From: Paragordius varius
Taxonomy: Eukaryota; Nematomorpha
DNA length: 64,000 bases
Direction of reading: 5' to 3'
NCBI GenBank assembly: GCA_964247055.1
Contig: OZ176052.1
Span: forward strand, 9,238,001-9,302,000
This document shows positions 25,711 through 37,765 of the stretch, piece after piece. A program made the position numbers and the translations under genes. Position 1 is the first letter of the stretch. Each line of letters begins with the position of its first letter. The notes below the pieces were generated by a model. That model was not told the DNA's origin and made no database searches. It saw nothing but the letters and a program-made list of their open reading frames with translations.

Positions 25711-26559
25711 ATTACACTTGACAACAATTTTTTCTGCGCGAGTTTTTTTTGCATTTTCTGATATTTACTATCATTTTAACAGTTAATCTGAAATAAAAAT
25801 TATAATTCCACCTAAGTATTTTTATAATTTGATTTTCTATTATTATACGCCCTCTTTAGCAAAATTTTACTAAAATTATTTTTCTCATGCAACAAATGCC
25901 CATTTGTAATATATCAATTGAATGAGTAATAAAAACTCATTAAAATACATAGATATTTACATCGATAGTTAATATTAGCATATAAAGGGACAAACTTCGA
26001 AACGAGAGCATTTTACTTAATTAATATATTGTTAAAACCAATGGATGAAAATAGCTCAAACTTTGTGTAGGCAATGAATGACCAAAAAAGATTAAACAAG
26101 AAAGTTTTATTTATTAAAACTCTTTTTGTGTCATTAATAGCCATATTAAGTTTTTTTTTGAGAAATTACCATCTCATAAATATTAATTTCTTGAAAACTT
26201 ATAATTTCAAAATTTTAAAGACTAAAAATATTTAAGGTATTCTTGATCTTTTATGACCATTATGTTATAAATTTACAGTTATAATTATGCATTTTAATAT
26301 CCACTAGGTAAAATAATTTTTATAATATTTTTTATTAAAAAATCAACCCAAAAGCTTTTTGAATTTTTTTAAAATTATATAATGTAACCCCAATTATAAT
26401 GAAATAATTTATATGATTAAATTAGTTTGTCTGTTAAAATATTTGACTTATTAAAGGGTTTAAAATTTTGTCCATATAAATATATCCTTTTATATATTTT
26501 CAGGAACAAATAGAAAAATATTTAGTAAACCTAATTTTTATGTTTGCCCTATTTTATTT

Positions 26560-27440
26560 ATGGGGCCCTAAAAAGAGGCTCCTTGTTAAGTTTTTGCTTT
26601 TAAATGGCGAATAACTATATTATTGAAATAATAGGGCCTTATGAGCTTTCTGAAAAATACCTCAAAAAGCCACGTTATATATATGTATATAGTGAGTATT
26701 TAGGATAGGATGTCACCCTAACCATGTGCTAATTTAAAAAAAAGTTCGAGACTAAAATTTGGCTTCTGAATAGGAAATATTGGATTCATATGGTCTCTAG
26801 CGCACCCCAAAAGTTGTTTCAACCACATTATATTTATATGTCAGCCTATTATTCATATAGTGAATCCCTACCAGAGGTTTAAGAAAAGCGCTCAAATAAA
26901 TACTTTGCCTGAACCCTTATTCGATTTTATGGTCCCATCGGGTTTCTAAAATTTTGCTTCATAGACACGCTATTCCTATACAGTGGCGCATTACAGTACA
27001 CCCCTATCAAATGGCTAAGAAAATCGCTACCCTTAATTTTTGGTCTTTGTACTGGGAATACCTGAAACAACTATTTTTATATAGTCTCTTAACTTGTGAG
27101 AAAATTTGTATAAAGATTTATTTTTATAGGCCATGTTTTTTTTTCAAAAAACGTCATTTACAGAGGAAGTGGCTAAATATAGGGCCTAAATTTAAAAAAA
27201 AGGTCGACTCTATTTGTCACATTGTAAAGCAAATAGTTATTATCATTGATGAATAGGCCTTCACGTTTTCCGGAATATAATGTTTTTCTAAAAACTCCTT
27301 TTATACGGGGTGGAACTTAACTGAGGGGCTAATTTAAAAAAGTGTTCGACGAATATAGTCAACCGATTTATGAATGAATAACAATTTACCCTAAAGGTTT
27401 TCCGAAAATTGGCTCACATCCTATAAGTTTATATATTAGT
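26560..27440. repeat. Dispersed fragment of the 1-4 kb satellite family
   Basis: The same landmarks as in the array at 740-3900 reappear in order, diverged: GGGCCTAAATTTAAAAAA (about 27181), ATACAGTGGCGCATT (about 26978), a cluster near TTTTCCGGAA, and GGGGTGGAACTTAACTG (about 27308). This shows that the repeat is dispersed, not only a local array. Confidence 0.5.
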
Positions 27441-28288
27441 AATATCCTCTTTTCAGCATGAAAATTTTAAGCTCATGACTGGCCTTATAATAATTATATG
27501 ATAGCAAAAATATTGTAGAAAACTATATTATATTCACAGCAAATATTTATTACAGCTACTTTTTAATAAAGACAAATATACACCGAAAATCAGGCGTATT
27601 GGTAATGATAAGAATCGTTATTAAAAACATTGAACGGAAAAATAAACATGTCCAGCCATGTTATCCTAAGTTAAAAAATATATTTTTATTCTTTTGACCA
27701 CCCTAAAAATAGGCTCATATATTTTTCCTATCTGATTTAAATATGATAGACACAAAATCCATATTATACTTGCGCGAAAAGTTTTAAATTACAAAAATAA
27801 TTTTATATTTTTGGAAATACCACAGAGACGGTTATTTTAAAGCTAGTTGTAAAAATTATATTAGGATTAATAAAAGAGAATTGAAAACAATACTATTTTT
27901 GTTTTAACTTGTGATTTATATTTATAAAATATATATTAACTTACAAAATTTTTAGTCTATTTTATTTGAAATATCAGCTTACAATTGGCTTCAATTGATG
28001 TGGTTTAAAAAACATAATTGATGTATGAATTCTCATCAACGGGTTAACTAATTCATAAACTCATAAAAAGTATAATACAAAAAGTAAAATTTGATTATAT
28101 TTATTAAAGTATAGGGAAAATATTGACCAACTACATATATCACTTAAGTATTTTCATGGTAAAAGTAAACAAAACAACAATTAATAAGGTTATCAGCATA
28201 AGAAAAAATGATGACCCTTTATTTTATTGCATAAGTTACCAAAAAGTTTTTATAATTTTATATATTATATAGTATTTTTATTAATATT

Positions 28289-31200
28289 GTGTATATGTTT
28301 TTAAATAGATATTATCATATAATAATATGTATCCCAATAATTCTCGGAAAAAATTCGATTGCATATACCTGCTCAAAATGTATATTAATTTTTATTTGTC
28401 CATATATTTTAATCTTATATAATATTATTTACTTAAATACCATAGCAAAACCAATCGATGTATTGAACATACCATGCAATTGTAAGCAAGGCTGGTACAA
28501 TTTTGTCGTTAACGATAACGAAGATACGTTAACACCCGGCTATTGGTCCTACGATGATACATTGCAAAGTTATACGGTAAAAATTGGGAAAACATTTACA
28601 AGACCGCTAAATTTTATTGAGGAATCACAAAGATCCCTAGCAATTACATTTGCCACACCACAAGCATTTAATTTGTTGGAAGAGTTGCCAGAGTATGCAG
28701 TTGAAGTTGTTACAGACATTGAACTATCTTTTGAGGCAACGGGAAAAGCGTCGGAATCGTTCATTGTTGTAAGGTTAGCATAAACACTACTGTAATTTTA
28801 ATTTTATTTGTAAAGAGGCTCATAATTAAGGGTCTAGGGTAAAAAATTGTGACATTGCTTTATGAGAAACAGAAGATATTTATGTAATACTCAAAATTTA
28901 TAACTATAAAATGTATAAAAATATTTAACCATAGAAAAGATAATAATTTATTATCTCCGACAAAGTTGTGTATTGACTCCAGGCTTGAAACATTAAGTCA
29001 AACAAAAGTCGTATTTGATGGAGATACTGGATTCGATTGCCTATCAACAGCATCATATGAACAAACAAGTGAGACAAATGGATGTGGATATTGTAATTTA
29101 CCAACTCGAGATACAAAGCTTGATAATGTATTGTTGGAAAAAATAAGCTTAGTTCCATTGCCCCTTTCATCTCAAGTTTCAAGTTCCAGACGTTATCAAT
29201 GGAGGCCCAGAAACAGAAGACCGGGTCGGACTTGGGCATCAAGGTCTAAAACGCGAACACACGCTGAGACAAAAACATCGTACACAATCAAGGGTAGCTA
29301 TTATTACATTCAAATTCAGATACCGAAATGTATTTCACGTAAAAATCCAGCACCCCGGATGAAAACAACTCTAGATTATAACTATAATAATCCACGTCAA
29401 AATGTAAGGCCAACCTATTATACTCAGACTACACTTTTAACACTATCTTACGTCCAAAAATTTGAAGGGGAGTGTGGACGTCCAAACATTTTCGAGAGAG
29501 AATCTAGGGATGTATTGAAGCAAACTCAATTTAATAAGAATTTTGTGGCAACGGCTAGACAAAGCAAACTCTATATTTATCAAAATCCATACCAAAATTA
29601 CAGGTGAGTAAATTTATAACATTGCTAGATTACTTATTATAAATACAATCCCTTTATTTAATTATACCATTTAACATATTTTATAACCGGTTTAATCAAA
29701 TAACTATAACTTATCGGATTATTTTTTATCAAATTTTATCGTAAAAATGATAGAATAAAACGGTACATAAGCTACAAAAGTCAAAAGGCAAAGATTGGCT
29801 CTTGGCCATGGCACGTAAGTATTCATTACAATGGAGTTCATATTTGCAGTGGGTTTTTGGTTTCAAATAAACATGTGGTATCAGCAGCCCACTGTTTTCC
29901 ACATTTGTAAGTAATCAATTTTTTATATACAAATACCCTAAAATATTAAAATTTTATGGGTAAATTTTATTACATTTCGAATACCGTAGCCCCGAAAAAT
30001 CGACATTTAAATTTTTTCACTTTAAAATTTTGAATATCATAAAAGGATTTTAAATAAATAATAGTTAGATTACAGTTGTGATCTCAAAAAACCACTGGAC
30101 TGCGGTAAAATACGGATTTTTTTTATTTTTTGAGTTGCATATTAGGAATTTTTGTATTCCTTTCTTTAGTGAGGGAAACTCGTCCGGGACTCATTTTTCT
30201 TAATTGATGGAGATTTTAGTGAAATTAATTGCAACAAAAGAGGTTTTCAAAATAAATAGATGCATAATCAGGAACGAATTTATGTGAGAAATACATGCAT
30301 TTAATTAACAGGAACGGATATAAGCCACAAGCTTTTTTGGTCCCGTTTTGAAACCTTTAAATAATGTTTTAAATTTATATTTTTTAATTTTATTTTAAAT
30401 ATGACGCTAACCATATTTATTAGTAATGTTTTATTTTATTTGAAAATCATACAAGCATATTTTTTCTTCAATTTTATTGGTTAATGTTTTTGCGGTTAAT
30501 CATATTATTGGGTTATGAGTAAATTTAAAAATGGGAAAAATATCAGAACCATTTGATCAAAATCATGGAGCCGGGGCAAATAAACTAATTTCGGTAAAAA
30601 TTCCATAAATTCAAACCTTTTTAGAAAACGATGCGAAGCCCAAAACATATACCATTTTTCATGCAAAAACATCATTTTTTCAACCAAACGCACCATTTTT
30701 TCAAGCAAACGCAACATTTTTTCAAGCAAAGACATCATTTTTTCAAGCAAACGCAACATTTTTTCAACCAAACGCAACATTTTTTCAAGCAAACGCAACA
30801 TTTTTTCAAGCAAAGACATCATTTTTTCAAGCAAACGCAACATTTTTTCAAGCAAACGCAACATTTTTTCAAGCAAACGCAACATTTTTTCAAGCAAACG
30901 CAACATTTTTTCATCCAAACGCAACATTTTTTCAACCAAAGACAACATTTTTTCAAGCAAAAACAACAATTTTTTAAAACTTAAAAATTTTTTTTATTTT
31001 AAGACATATTAAATTTAAAGTTAATGGAAATTAATTTTAGCGTAGAATTATGATTTTTATTATTTTATCATAAATATGTGATGGTATGATTGATTTTTAA
31101 ACAAAATTTTGCCCATAATTGCATTATTTATATTATTTTATTCTTTTACAACTTTAGTTTAACCTTATCAGTCCATACATTTTGCGCTTCAAAATTGTCC

Positions 31201-32352
31201 TTGAAAATTTAAAGTTGGTCCTAGAACACCTCAATTTGGTCCTTCAATATTTTAATTTTGATTCTAACTTTTATTAATCAAGCATTATATTCATCTATCC
31301 TATCATTAACCTATTTTCTTTATTTCCTAAACTTTTAAGGGAATACCATTTCTTTCATAAGAACCGTATATCAATATTATTTTTTATAAAAAATTTAACA
31401 TTATTAAACATCTAGGATTTGTGGGTTATTAATCGTAATATTTAGTTTAAAACATCAATAAGTTAATAATATTGATTTAAAGAAAATTCTTTCGAAACAT
31501 AAAGATGTTTTTACTATAAAAATATTATTTTTGATTCATATACTAATAAATAAAGATATTAGTTTAAATTAAAAAAAATAGATAATTACATACGAAAATA
31601 ACGGTTGTTTGCAAAAAAATGAAAGAAACTTTAAACAAGACACTCTTAAAGCGCAAGTTGGATTTATTGATTTAGTGAAACTGTTGTAAAAGAAAAAATA
31701 TAATATAAATAATGCAATTATGGGCAAAATTTTGTTTGAAAATCAATCATACCATCACATATTTATGATAAAATAATAAAGATCATAATTCTACGCTAAA
31801 ATTAATTTCCATTAACTTTAAATTTAATATGTCTTAAAATAAAAAAAATGGTTTTTAATTTTTAAAAAATTGTTGTTTTTGCTTGAAAAAATGTTGTCTT
31901 TGGTTGAAAAAATGTTGCGTTTGGATGAAAAAATGTTGCGTTTGCTTGAAAAAATGTTGCGTTTGCTTGAAAAAATGATGTCTTTGCTTGAAAAAATGTT
32001 GCGTTTGCTTGAAAAAATGTTGCGTTTGGTTGAAAAAATGTTGCATTTGGTTGAAAAAATGATGTTTTTGCATGAAAAATGGTATATATAAAAAAATTTC
32101 AATTTAAATGGAAGCAAACCGTTACCTTTCAATAACTTCAAAATATTTTATTAATTCTAAGCACTTTCTATGAATTAGAAATTTAAATTCTATCACTGTG
32201 ATCCTGGGTTCTAATTCGAATGTCAGAGGCACCTCCATCAATTTGTCTCGAAATGTTTCCAAGCTTTACAAACACTTGTACTTTAATAAAAGTAAATAAA
32301 ATTTTAAGGATATTCTTTTAAATTAGATTAAAATTATTTTTTATACTTTGTC

Positions 32353-32394
<42 letters not shown>

Positions 32395-33687
32395 TTTTTT
32401 ACAGAAGATTAACATGTATACAAATTTTCGTTTTTAATCAATTAACATTTCATAATTTTTTGACGCCTATAGTTACTAAATATGACAGTGATATCGCTTT
32501 ATTACATTTAAAGTCACCCGTACAATTCAACGAATACGTACAGCCATTGTGTCTGACAAAAGTAAAATTTGATCCAAATATGTTTTGTCAGGTAACTGGC
32601 TATGGTATAAATAAAGGTATACTTTTCAACTGTTTCATATTTGTTATAAAATCATTTTAAATTTTTTTTTCTTAAAGATGCATGAAAACTAAATTGAATG
32701 TTAAAATTTAGTTGAATTTTCTATTTCGCACGAAATATAAAGGTTCGGGTGTTGACAGTTTACATGAATTGCGGGTAACCCTAATGAGAAATGGAGAATG
32801 CACGAAACCTGAAGTGTTGGGTGAACGGGTGTCTGAAAACATGATATGTGCCAAGGCTAACAGTTTGGATGCATGTCAAGTAAAGGCCATATATTTTAAT
32901 TTTTATTAAAGACTTATATTGTAAAAACCTTTTAAACTAGTATTGAAATTTTATTTTATCCGACATCGCAATACATCGTAAAATCGATGATGCATTTGAA
33001 CTATTAATATACCATATGTCAGAGATTGAACCCTAGCCCTTCAGTTTCTAAGTCATTTTTAATGTCGCTGGTTCCGGTTTTATGTTTTACCATTTAATTT
33101 TTTGGCTAAATTTTTTAGTTTTATTGTTTTTTGGTTATATGGTTTGATTTAGCTTCGTTTCTCAGCCTAAGATTTTACTACAATGTAAACGATTTAGCTT
33201 AAATCCCTTTTTAATTATTAGTGTCGTATTAAAAAGTGAAAAAAAATAATCTAAAAAATCAACGGTTTTAAAAATTGATTTTTTTGGTTTCACAAAAACG
33301 CTCTATAGAACCTTTTGTACAACAAAGTCTTATTATGCATCTTTATGCTATTTGTTTTAACCGTTTAAACTTTTCATTGAGGTTTTTTAGCTAACCCAAA
33401 ACGGTTTGGCTCTGGTTCAATTGCTTTAAGATATTATTTATGATAATAACTAAGGATGTGCGAGAATCATCTTTTATTATATCGATAAAAATTTAGTTAT
33501 CATCAAATATATATATATATAGGGCGATGATGGGTCCCCTCTACAATGCAAAATAAATGGTGTTTGGTATGCGGCTGGCATAGTATCGTGGAAACCCAAG
33601 GAATGTGGACAATCTTCCCTTAAACCAGGTGTTTACACCAGAATTCATGATTTTGGAAAATGGATTACAGAAAAGGCTACCCCATAA
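28289..33687 (+). CDS. Trypsin-fold protein with lost catalytic serine (pseudoprotease)
   Basis: Exons: up to 28773 (start uncertain; hydrophobic N-terminal segments could be a signal peptide), 28935-29603, 29754-29906, 32405-32616, 32743-32879 and 33523-33687. The first two give a non-catalytic N-terminal region with Cys pairs, an Arg-rich stretch and GECGRPN, like the linker Cys of chymotrypsin-type zymogens. The protease fold then follows: GSWPWHVSI, the VVSAAHC histidine, DSDIALL with the aspartate, and DACQ with the Asp of a trypsin-like pocket. The expected GDSGGP reads GDDGSP (33523-33540), so the nucleophile serine is Asp. The usual R|IVGG activation start is absent (YISY lies there). 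His to Asp spacing is short by about 11 residues. It is probably secreted and inactive as a protease, perhaps a binding or regulatory protein as in clip-domain homologues. The intron 29907-32404 holds a foldback element. Confidence 0.8.
30647..32087. mobile_element. Foldback-type transposon with tandem-repeat arms
   Basis: Two long inverted arms (about 30647-31150 and 31690-32087) flank a loop of some 540 bases. The outer part of each arm is a tandem array of a 21-base unit, CATTTTTTCAAGCAAACGCAA, with small variants (AAGACAT, AACCAAA). The left arm has about 14 units and the right about 9. The inner part is unique sequence repeated in inverse order (for example ATGTGATGGTATGATTGA). This plan is that of foldback elements such as Drosophila FB. 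There is no transposase. The open frames with a HFFKQTQ-type heptad are by-products of the 21-base unit. Confidence 0.75.
32356..32392. repeat. (TA)n microsatellite
   Basis: An almost perfect TA run of about 36 bases lies just before the polypyrimidine tract and acceptor of the exon at 32405. It may vary in length between individuals. Confidence 0.9.
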
Positions 33688-34214
33688 AACTATTACCCTT
33701 ATATAAAAATGATATGCTCATGCATATTATTTAAATTTTTTAATTAGAATATAAATGATCTCTATTATATTGTATATCTCTCATGGTTTTTGTGTCAAAT
33801 TTTTGTATATTGTTGCTCCAAGGCATATGTTTTCATTCAGGATCTAAAAATCAACAGATTAATAATTATAAATACATTACTGAATGCTAAATCAGGTGTG
33901 TTCAACACAAACGGCTTCGTGATCCCATTTAAATGAATATTTGGGTAGTTTTAAAACAAAACTGTATAAAATGTAATAGAATAAACTGCTGCACTAATAG
34001 AAAAAGAAAGGTAATTATGCGAAAAAACGATTATTATATTATGGATTAAAATTTATATTGTTTTTATATTTAAATTCTTTTCCCATTGGTCTTTACAGTT
34101 GTATGGTCATGCAACAGCCGAACAAATTTTGCATTAGCTCTTATTAATTTAAATTATTTAAATTTTTGTTCATTTTAAATTCTCTGCATTTTCTAATCAC
34201 TTTAAATATTTTAG
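33688..34214. other. Non-coding, with a hAT-like end at 33893-33935
   Basis: This is the interval between the convergent protease-like and zinc-finger genes. It contains CAGGTGTGTTCAACACAAACGG (33893 onward), which resembles the CAGGGGTGTCCAAC-style terminus of a hAT family also seen at 37731-37765, 40106-40140 and 53805-54085. Confidence 0.45.
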
Positions 34215-35408
34215 TTAATTACTTATCGTATTGCATGCAAATTTTTGTTTAGCTTCGGGCGTCCCCAAATTTTTATTGTTGACTATTGGAATTATTTTCC
34301 GATAATGTTGAGTCGCTAACATGTGACTAGTCAGATCGGGCAGATTGGCAAAGGAATGTCCACACCATATGCATTTCATAATATCTTTTGCTTTTTTAGA
34401 GCCTTTAGTTAACCAGATATTTTGACCACGAACCATTTTATTAGAATGAGGAGTATTAATACAATTTTTGCTAGGCTGTGAATGAATTTTAACTCTAGAA
34501 GGATTCGTATCAGATTCTGTTACTTTAGACAATAATTTCCCCTTATTAGCAGATACCGAAGGTTTATCGGATTTAGTAAACTGTTTCAAAGATGTATTAT
34601 CAGTTTTTAATATATGTCTTTTAATAATTTTGTCTGAAGTAACACAGTTGCGCTTTCTAGAAACATTGTTTTCGATTTTAAGGACTGCAGGGATCATGGT
34701 TGTGTTATCGTAATTGGATTTAAAATTATTATCTGTTAAATTTGGAGTGGAATCGCTTTTTTGAAAATTATTTACATATTGTTTGAGTTTTATCATTAAT
34801 ATTAATTGGAGCGTTTGAAGGTACAATGTTGCATTATGATACGTTTCAGCGGCGGCGTTGCGTCCAAACATTTTGGACTGACAATAAAAGTTATGGAATA
34901 GAACAAACTTGGAATATTCTCTTAACAAATAACCACTAGATAAAAAGTTCTGAGTATTTAATAGGCCATTTTCTGCATATTTAGATGTTGGCTTATCAAT
35001 AGTGTTCAATTTAGTTTGATGTAAAGAATTAGTAAATACGATTGGTGCTTTTGATATTTTGTTTGTTGGTATTTCCATTGGAATTTTATTTGAGTGATTG
35101 TTACCCAAGTAGTTGTTTTCATGGGTAAAAGATGTATTAAAATTTGAGTTATTAGGACTCAAAGATTTTGAGTGAGAAGGCGAAGGCGTTTGAATTCTCT
35201 GATCCAACAAGTCATTAAGAAATGGAGAATTAAACTGGGGATGGAATGCATTATGAGATGTTGTATTGGATCCATCAACGTAGCCATAATTATTTGGACA
35301 CCCATTGGCGAAAGCATTAATTGTTAATGGTATGTGTCTTTTAGTTTTTGAGAAATTATCTTTTTTCCGTTTATTCGATTTTTCTAGAAATATACAAACT
35401 TCTATCAA
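34215..35408 (-). CDS. Teashirt-type single zinc-finger protein (last exon)
   Basis: This is a long open stretch of up to 397 codons ending in a stop at 34215. No ATG fits the upstream edge, and an acceptor-like TTTCTAG or TTTTGATAG lies there, so it is most likely a terminal exon; the upstream exons were not found. Near the C-terminus a finger of the form C-x2-C-x12-H-x5-H reads CIWCGHSF, then LTSHMLATQHY. This spacing and the WCGHSF/QHY signature are those of Teashirt/TSHZ proteins, which are nuclear transcription regulators of patterning. The rest is Asn/Ser/Lys-rich and disordered, with basic RKRN patches that could be nuclear signals. Only one finger is seen, where Teashirt proteins usually have several, so a divergent or partial gene is possible. 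Confidence 0.6.
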   Translation of the reverse strand: MIEVCIFLEKSNKRKKDNFSKTKRHIPLTINAFANGCPNNYGYVDGSNTTSHNAFHPQFNSPFLNDLLDQRIQTPSPSHSKSLSPNNSNFNTSFTHENNYLGNNHSNKIPMEIPTNKISKAPIVFTNSLHQTKLNTIDKPTSKYAENGLLNTQNFLSSGYLLREYSKFVLFHNFYCQSKMFGRNAAAETYHNATLYLQTLQLILMIKLKQYVNNFQKSDSTPNLTDNNFKSNYDNTTMIPAVLKIENNVSRKRNCVTSDKIIKRHILKTDNTSLKQFTKSDKPSVSANKGKLLSKVTESDTNPSRVKIHSQPSKNCINTPHSNKMVRGQNIWLTKGSKKAKDIMKCIWCGHSFANLPDLTSHMLATQHYRKIIPIVNNKNLGTPEAKQKFACNTISN

Positions 35409-37730
35409 AATTTAAATATGGGTATGATATGATATTCATGAAAGACTATATAAAATAGATGAGTGTTAAGTGTAAAAATAAGTTCAAAAGATTGAACAGG
35501 TCGAAAAATGTTTTTTAACCTATAAAGTCTCATAAATGTTTCAGCCCCAATTAATTATTAATTTTATAAAGAAAATAATCAAATGAGCGGAAAAATCTTA
35601 AATGTTTAAACTAAAAATTGGATTTCTTCTATAGAGGGGGCTTAATGAGATTTTTTGGTTTAAATCGAAAATTCTTTCTTAGGCCCTATCATATAAATGA
35701 ATTTTGGGTTAATTTTTATTGATTCCACCTTTATATTTGGAAATGGGATGTTTTTTTAAACATGAATCAAAATAATGTGTTAATTTAAATATAGTTACTC
35801 CATAATTATAAAACGTTAACAGACCCAATGTTTTATATCTTACGCTATTACAATGCTACAGATTTCTGAATAATCACTGCCGCCAAAAGTTAGGTCTCAC
35901 AGACCATCTATGTTTTGAGTATTTTAGCCAACGATTCAAAAACTAAAAAAAACATTATTTTTGATTAATTTCTGTTGATATTATATTAATTTTAGGCAAA
36001 AAAGGTTCATGGTGCAGATATTAGACCCTGAATTATTATGCAGTAAAGTATAGGGTTTGGTTATCGGTCGGGCCGGCTTGATATAAATGCAATCGTTAAT
36101 GTTCATAACAATGCCCTAATTGGATATGGTAACTAAACAAACACTAAAACCAATATATTTTAAATAGTGTAAGTACTATTGTGAATGCCAAGGATATAAA
36201 TTTTATTAATTTACATCTTTGTACCATTATTTTGTAATGATTTTATGACCAGTAAAATGAATAGCCAAAAATTTTGTTTAGTTATATGTATATTCAATTA
36301 GATTCAGAGTTATATATACCTTAACCAGTTAAACCCAATCCTATTGAGGTCCATATGCGGTTTAAACAAACAATAATAAGATTTTTACAATGCTTTACGC
36401 ACTTGTGACAAACTATATATCTATATGAAATAATAATGATTTATGATACTTTTCATATTTTTGGAAGTTTGCATTGTACAGACTAAAAAACATTATATTT
36501 TTTAATAAGATACATCCATTAAGTATTTTAGAGTTTTTGTGTAATTACAGTAGCTCATGGTGTAAAAAAGAGTTGTCCATAATTAAGTAAACAAAATTAA
36601 TGTTGAAATATAAGTAAAAAAATGTTTAATAATAGCTATTAGATGTTTTTTATCACACGCTACTGTATGATTACTACCCAACATTTATAGTATCATATAT
36701 TTAATTAAGATTAATCACTTTGGTGGGAGATGTGTAAAAATAGCATTATATTTTCAAATGTTAAAATCCAAAGTACAAGAATATATATATAATTCTTGCG
36801 TGTCTAATTCCGTTTTTTTTTTGTTTGTTGAAAACACAATTATTGCATAAATTAGTATATATTATATACCACATTCATAATTTTGCAGAGGTAAATAAAA
36901 TAAATATTTTTTTTATAATTTATCAGCTTTGGTAATAATTTTTTCTCCACTAATTTATGGTTATTTCTAGGAAGAATTCTTACAAATAATAATTAAACTT
37001 TTAGATGATCTATATCATCATCATTATAATATACATAAGATTCATTTTTTAAACAATTTATATGTTCAGCTTCAGACAAAGTGAATGAACTCATTATTCA
37101 AAGTGCGCATCTAAAATAAATAATGGCCATTAGTTGTTTCAATAAGTTTGTTATAAAATAATATGTACTTGTTCCCTTTTTACGGCAAATAAAATTAAAT
37201 AAAATTTCTCCAATATTGTGTATAAAGAAAGATATATAAATTAAATTAGAAATGCTTGTTTTACAATGTAAGTAATAGATCAAAAGATGTGTGGTTGGTT
37301 CGTTAGTTAGTTGTTAGTTAACGGGATAGGATGGATTATAATAGAGAGGTGAATGTATTTTTAAAATCAAAAAAATTTGTTACATCCAAAAGTTATCCCA
37401 TTCTAAATGGTGAAATAATCTCATAAAACCAAAATATTTATTTTTTCGGGAAATATTCCACAAAATATTGGGATTATTTCGACTCAGTGGGCTTAAAATG
37501 TTTACTCCCTACCAAAATTTTAGCCCGTGTAAAATTTAGAAAATATTTTATAATTTGAGAATTTATCTTGGTTAAATAAAGTTATATCATTTATTTTGAC
37601 CGTAAAGAGATGATTTAAACTTTTTTATTAAAGAGAAATTTAAGTTTTGATTTTTATGTAGGCCAACCTGAATATATCTAGGCCGTAAATTTAGTCCCAC
37701 ATTAAAAAATCGTTTATATTTTTTTCTTAT

Positions 37731-37765
37731 GCGGCCCGCGGAGCCATTTGTGTTGGACACCCCTG
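37731..37765 (+). mobile_element. hAT-like transposon terminus
   Basis: GCGGCCCGCGGAGCCATTTG followed by TGTTGGACACCCCTG is, in reverse complement, CAGGGGTGTCCAACACAAAT, a typical hAT end. It stands out by GC content. No matching opposite end was found close by. Confidence 0.5.

Larger units (their letters stand above)
24194..28288. other. Gene-free interval with transposon remains
   Basis: No supported exon. Contents: a hAT-type element at 24603-25710 with an internal hairpin, a diverged satellite fragment at about 26560-27440, and otherwise AT-rich sequence. The open frame 26954-27256 lies within the satellite fragment and is not a gene. Confidence 0.5.

Noticed and set aside
30660-30970. 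Regular 21-base units looking like a CRISPR array
   Set aside because: The units are directly joined without unique spacers, are mirrored at 31870-32087, and lie in a eukaryotic intron.
30505-32141. Open frames with heptads such as HFFKQTQ or LLEKMLR on both strands
   Set aside because: They are translations of the 21-base tandem repeat, whose length is a multiple of three; there is no start, splice or homology support.
36005-36120. CAGTAAAG string resembling the 85-base MITE end
   Set aside because: It is not flanked by TA and has no matching right end at the expected distance.
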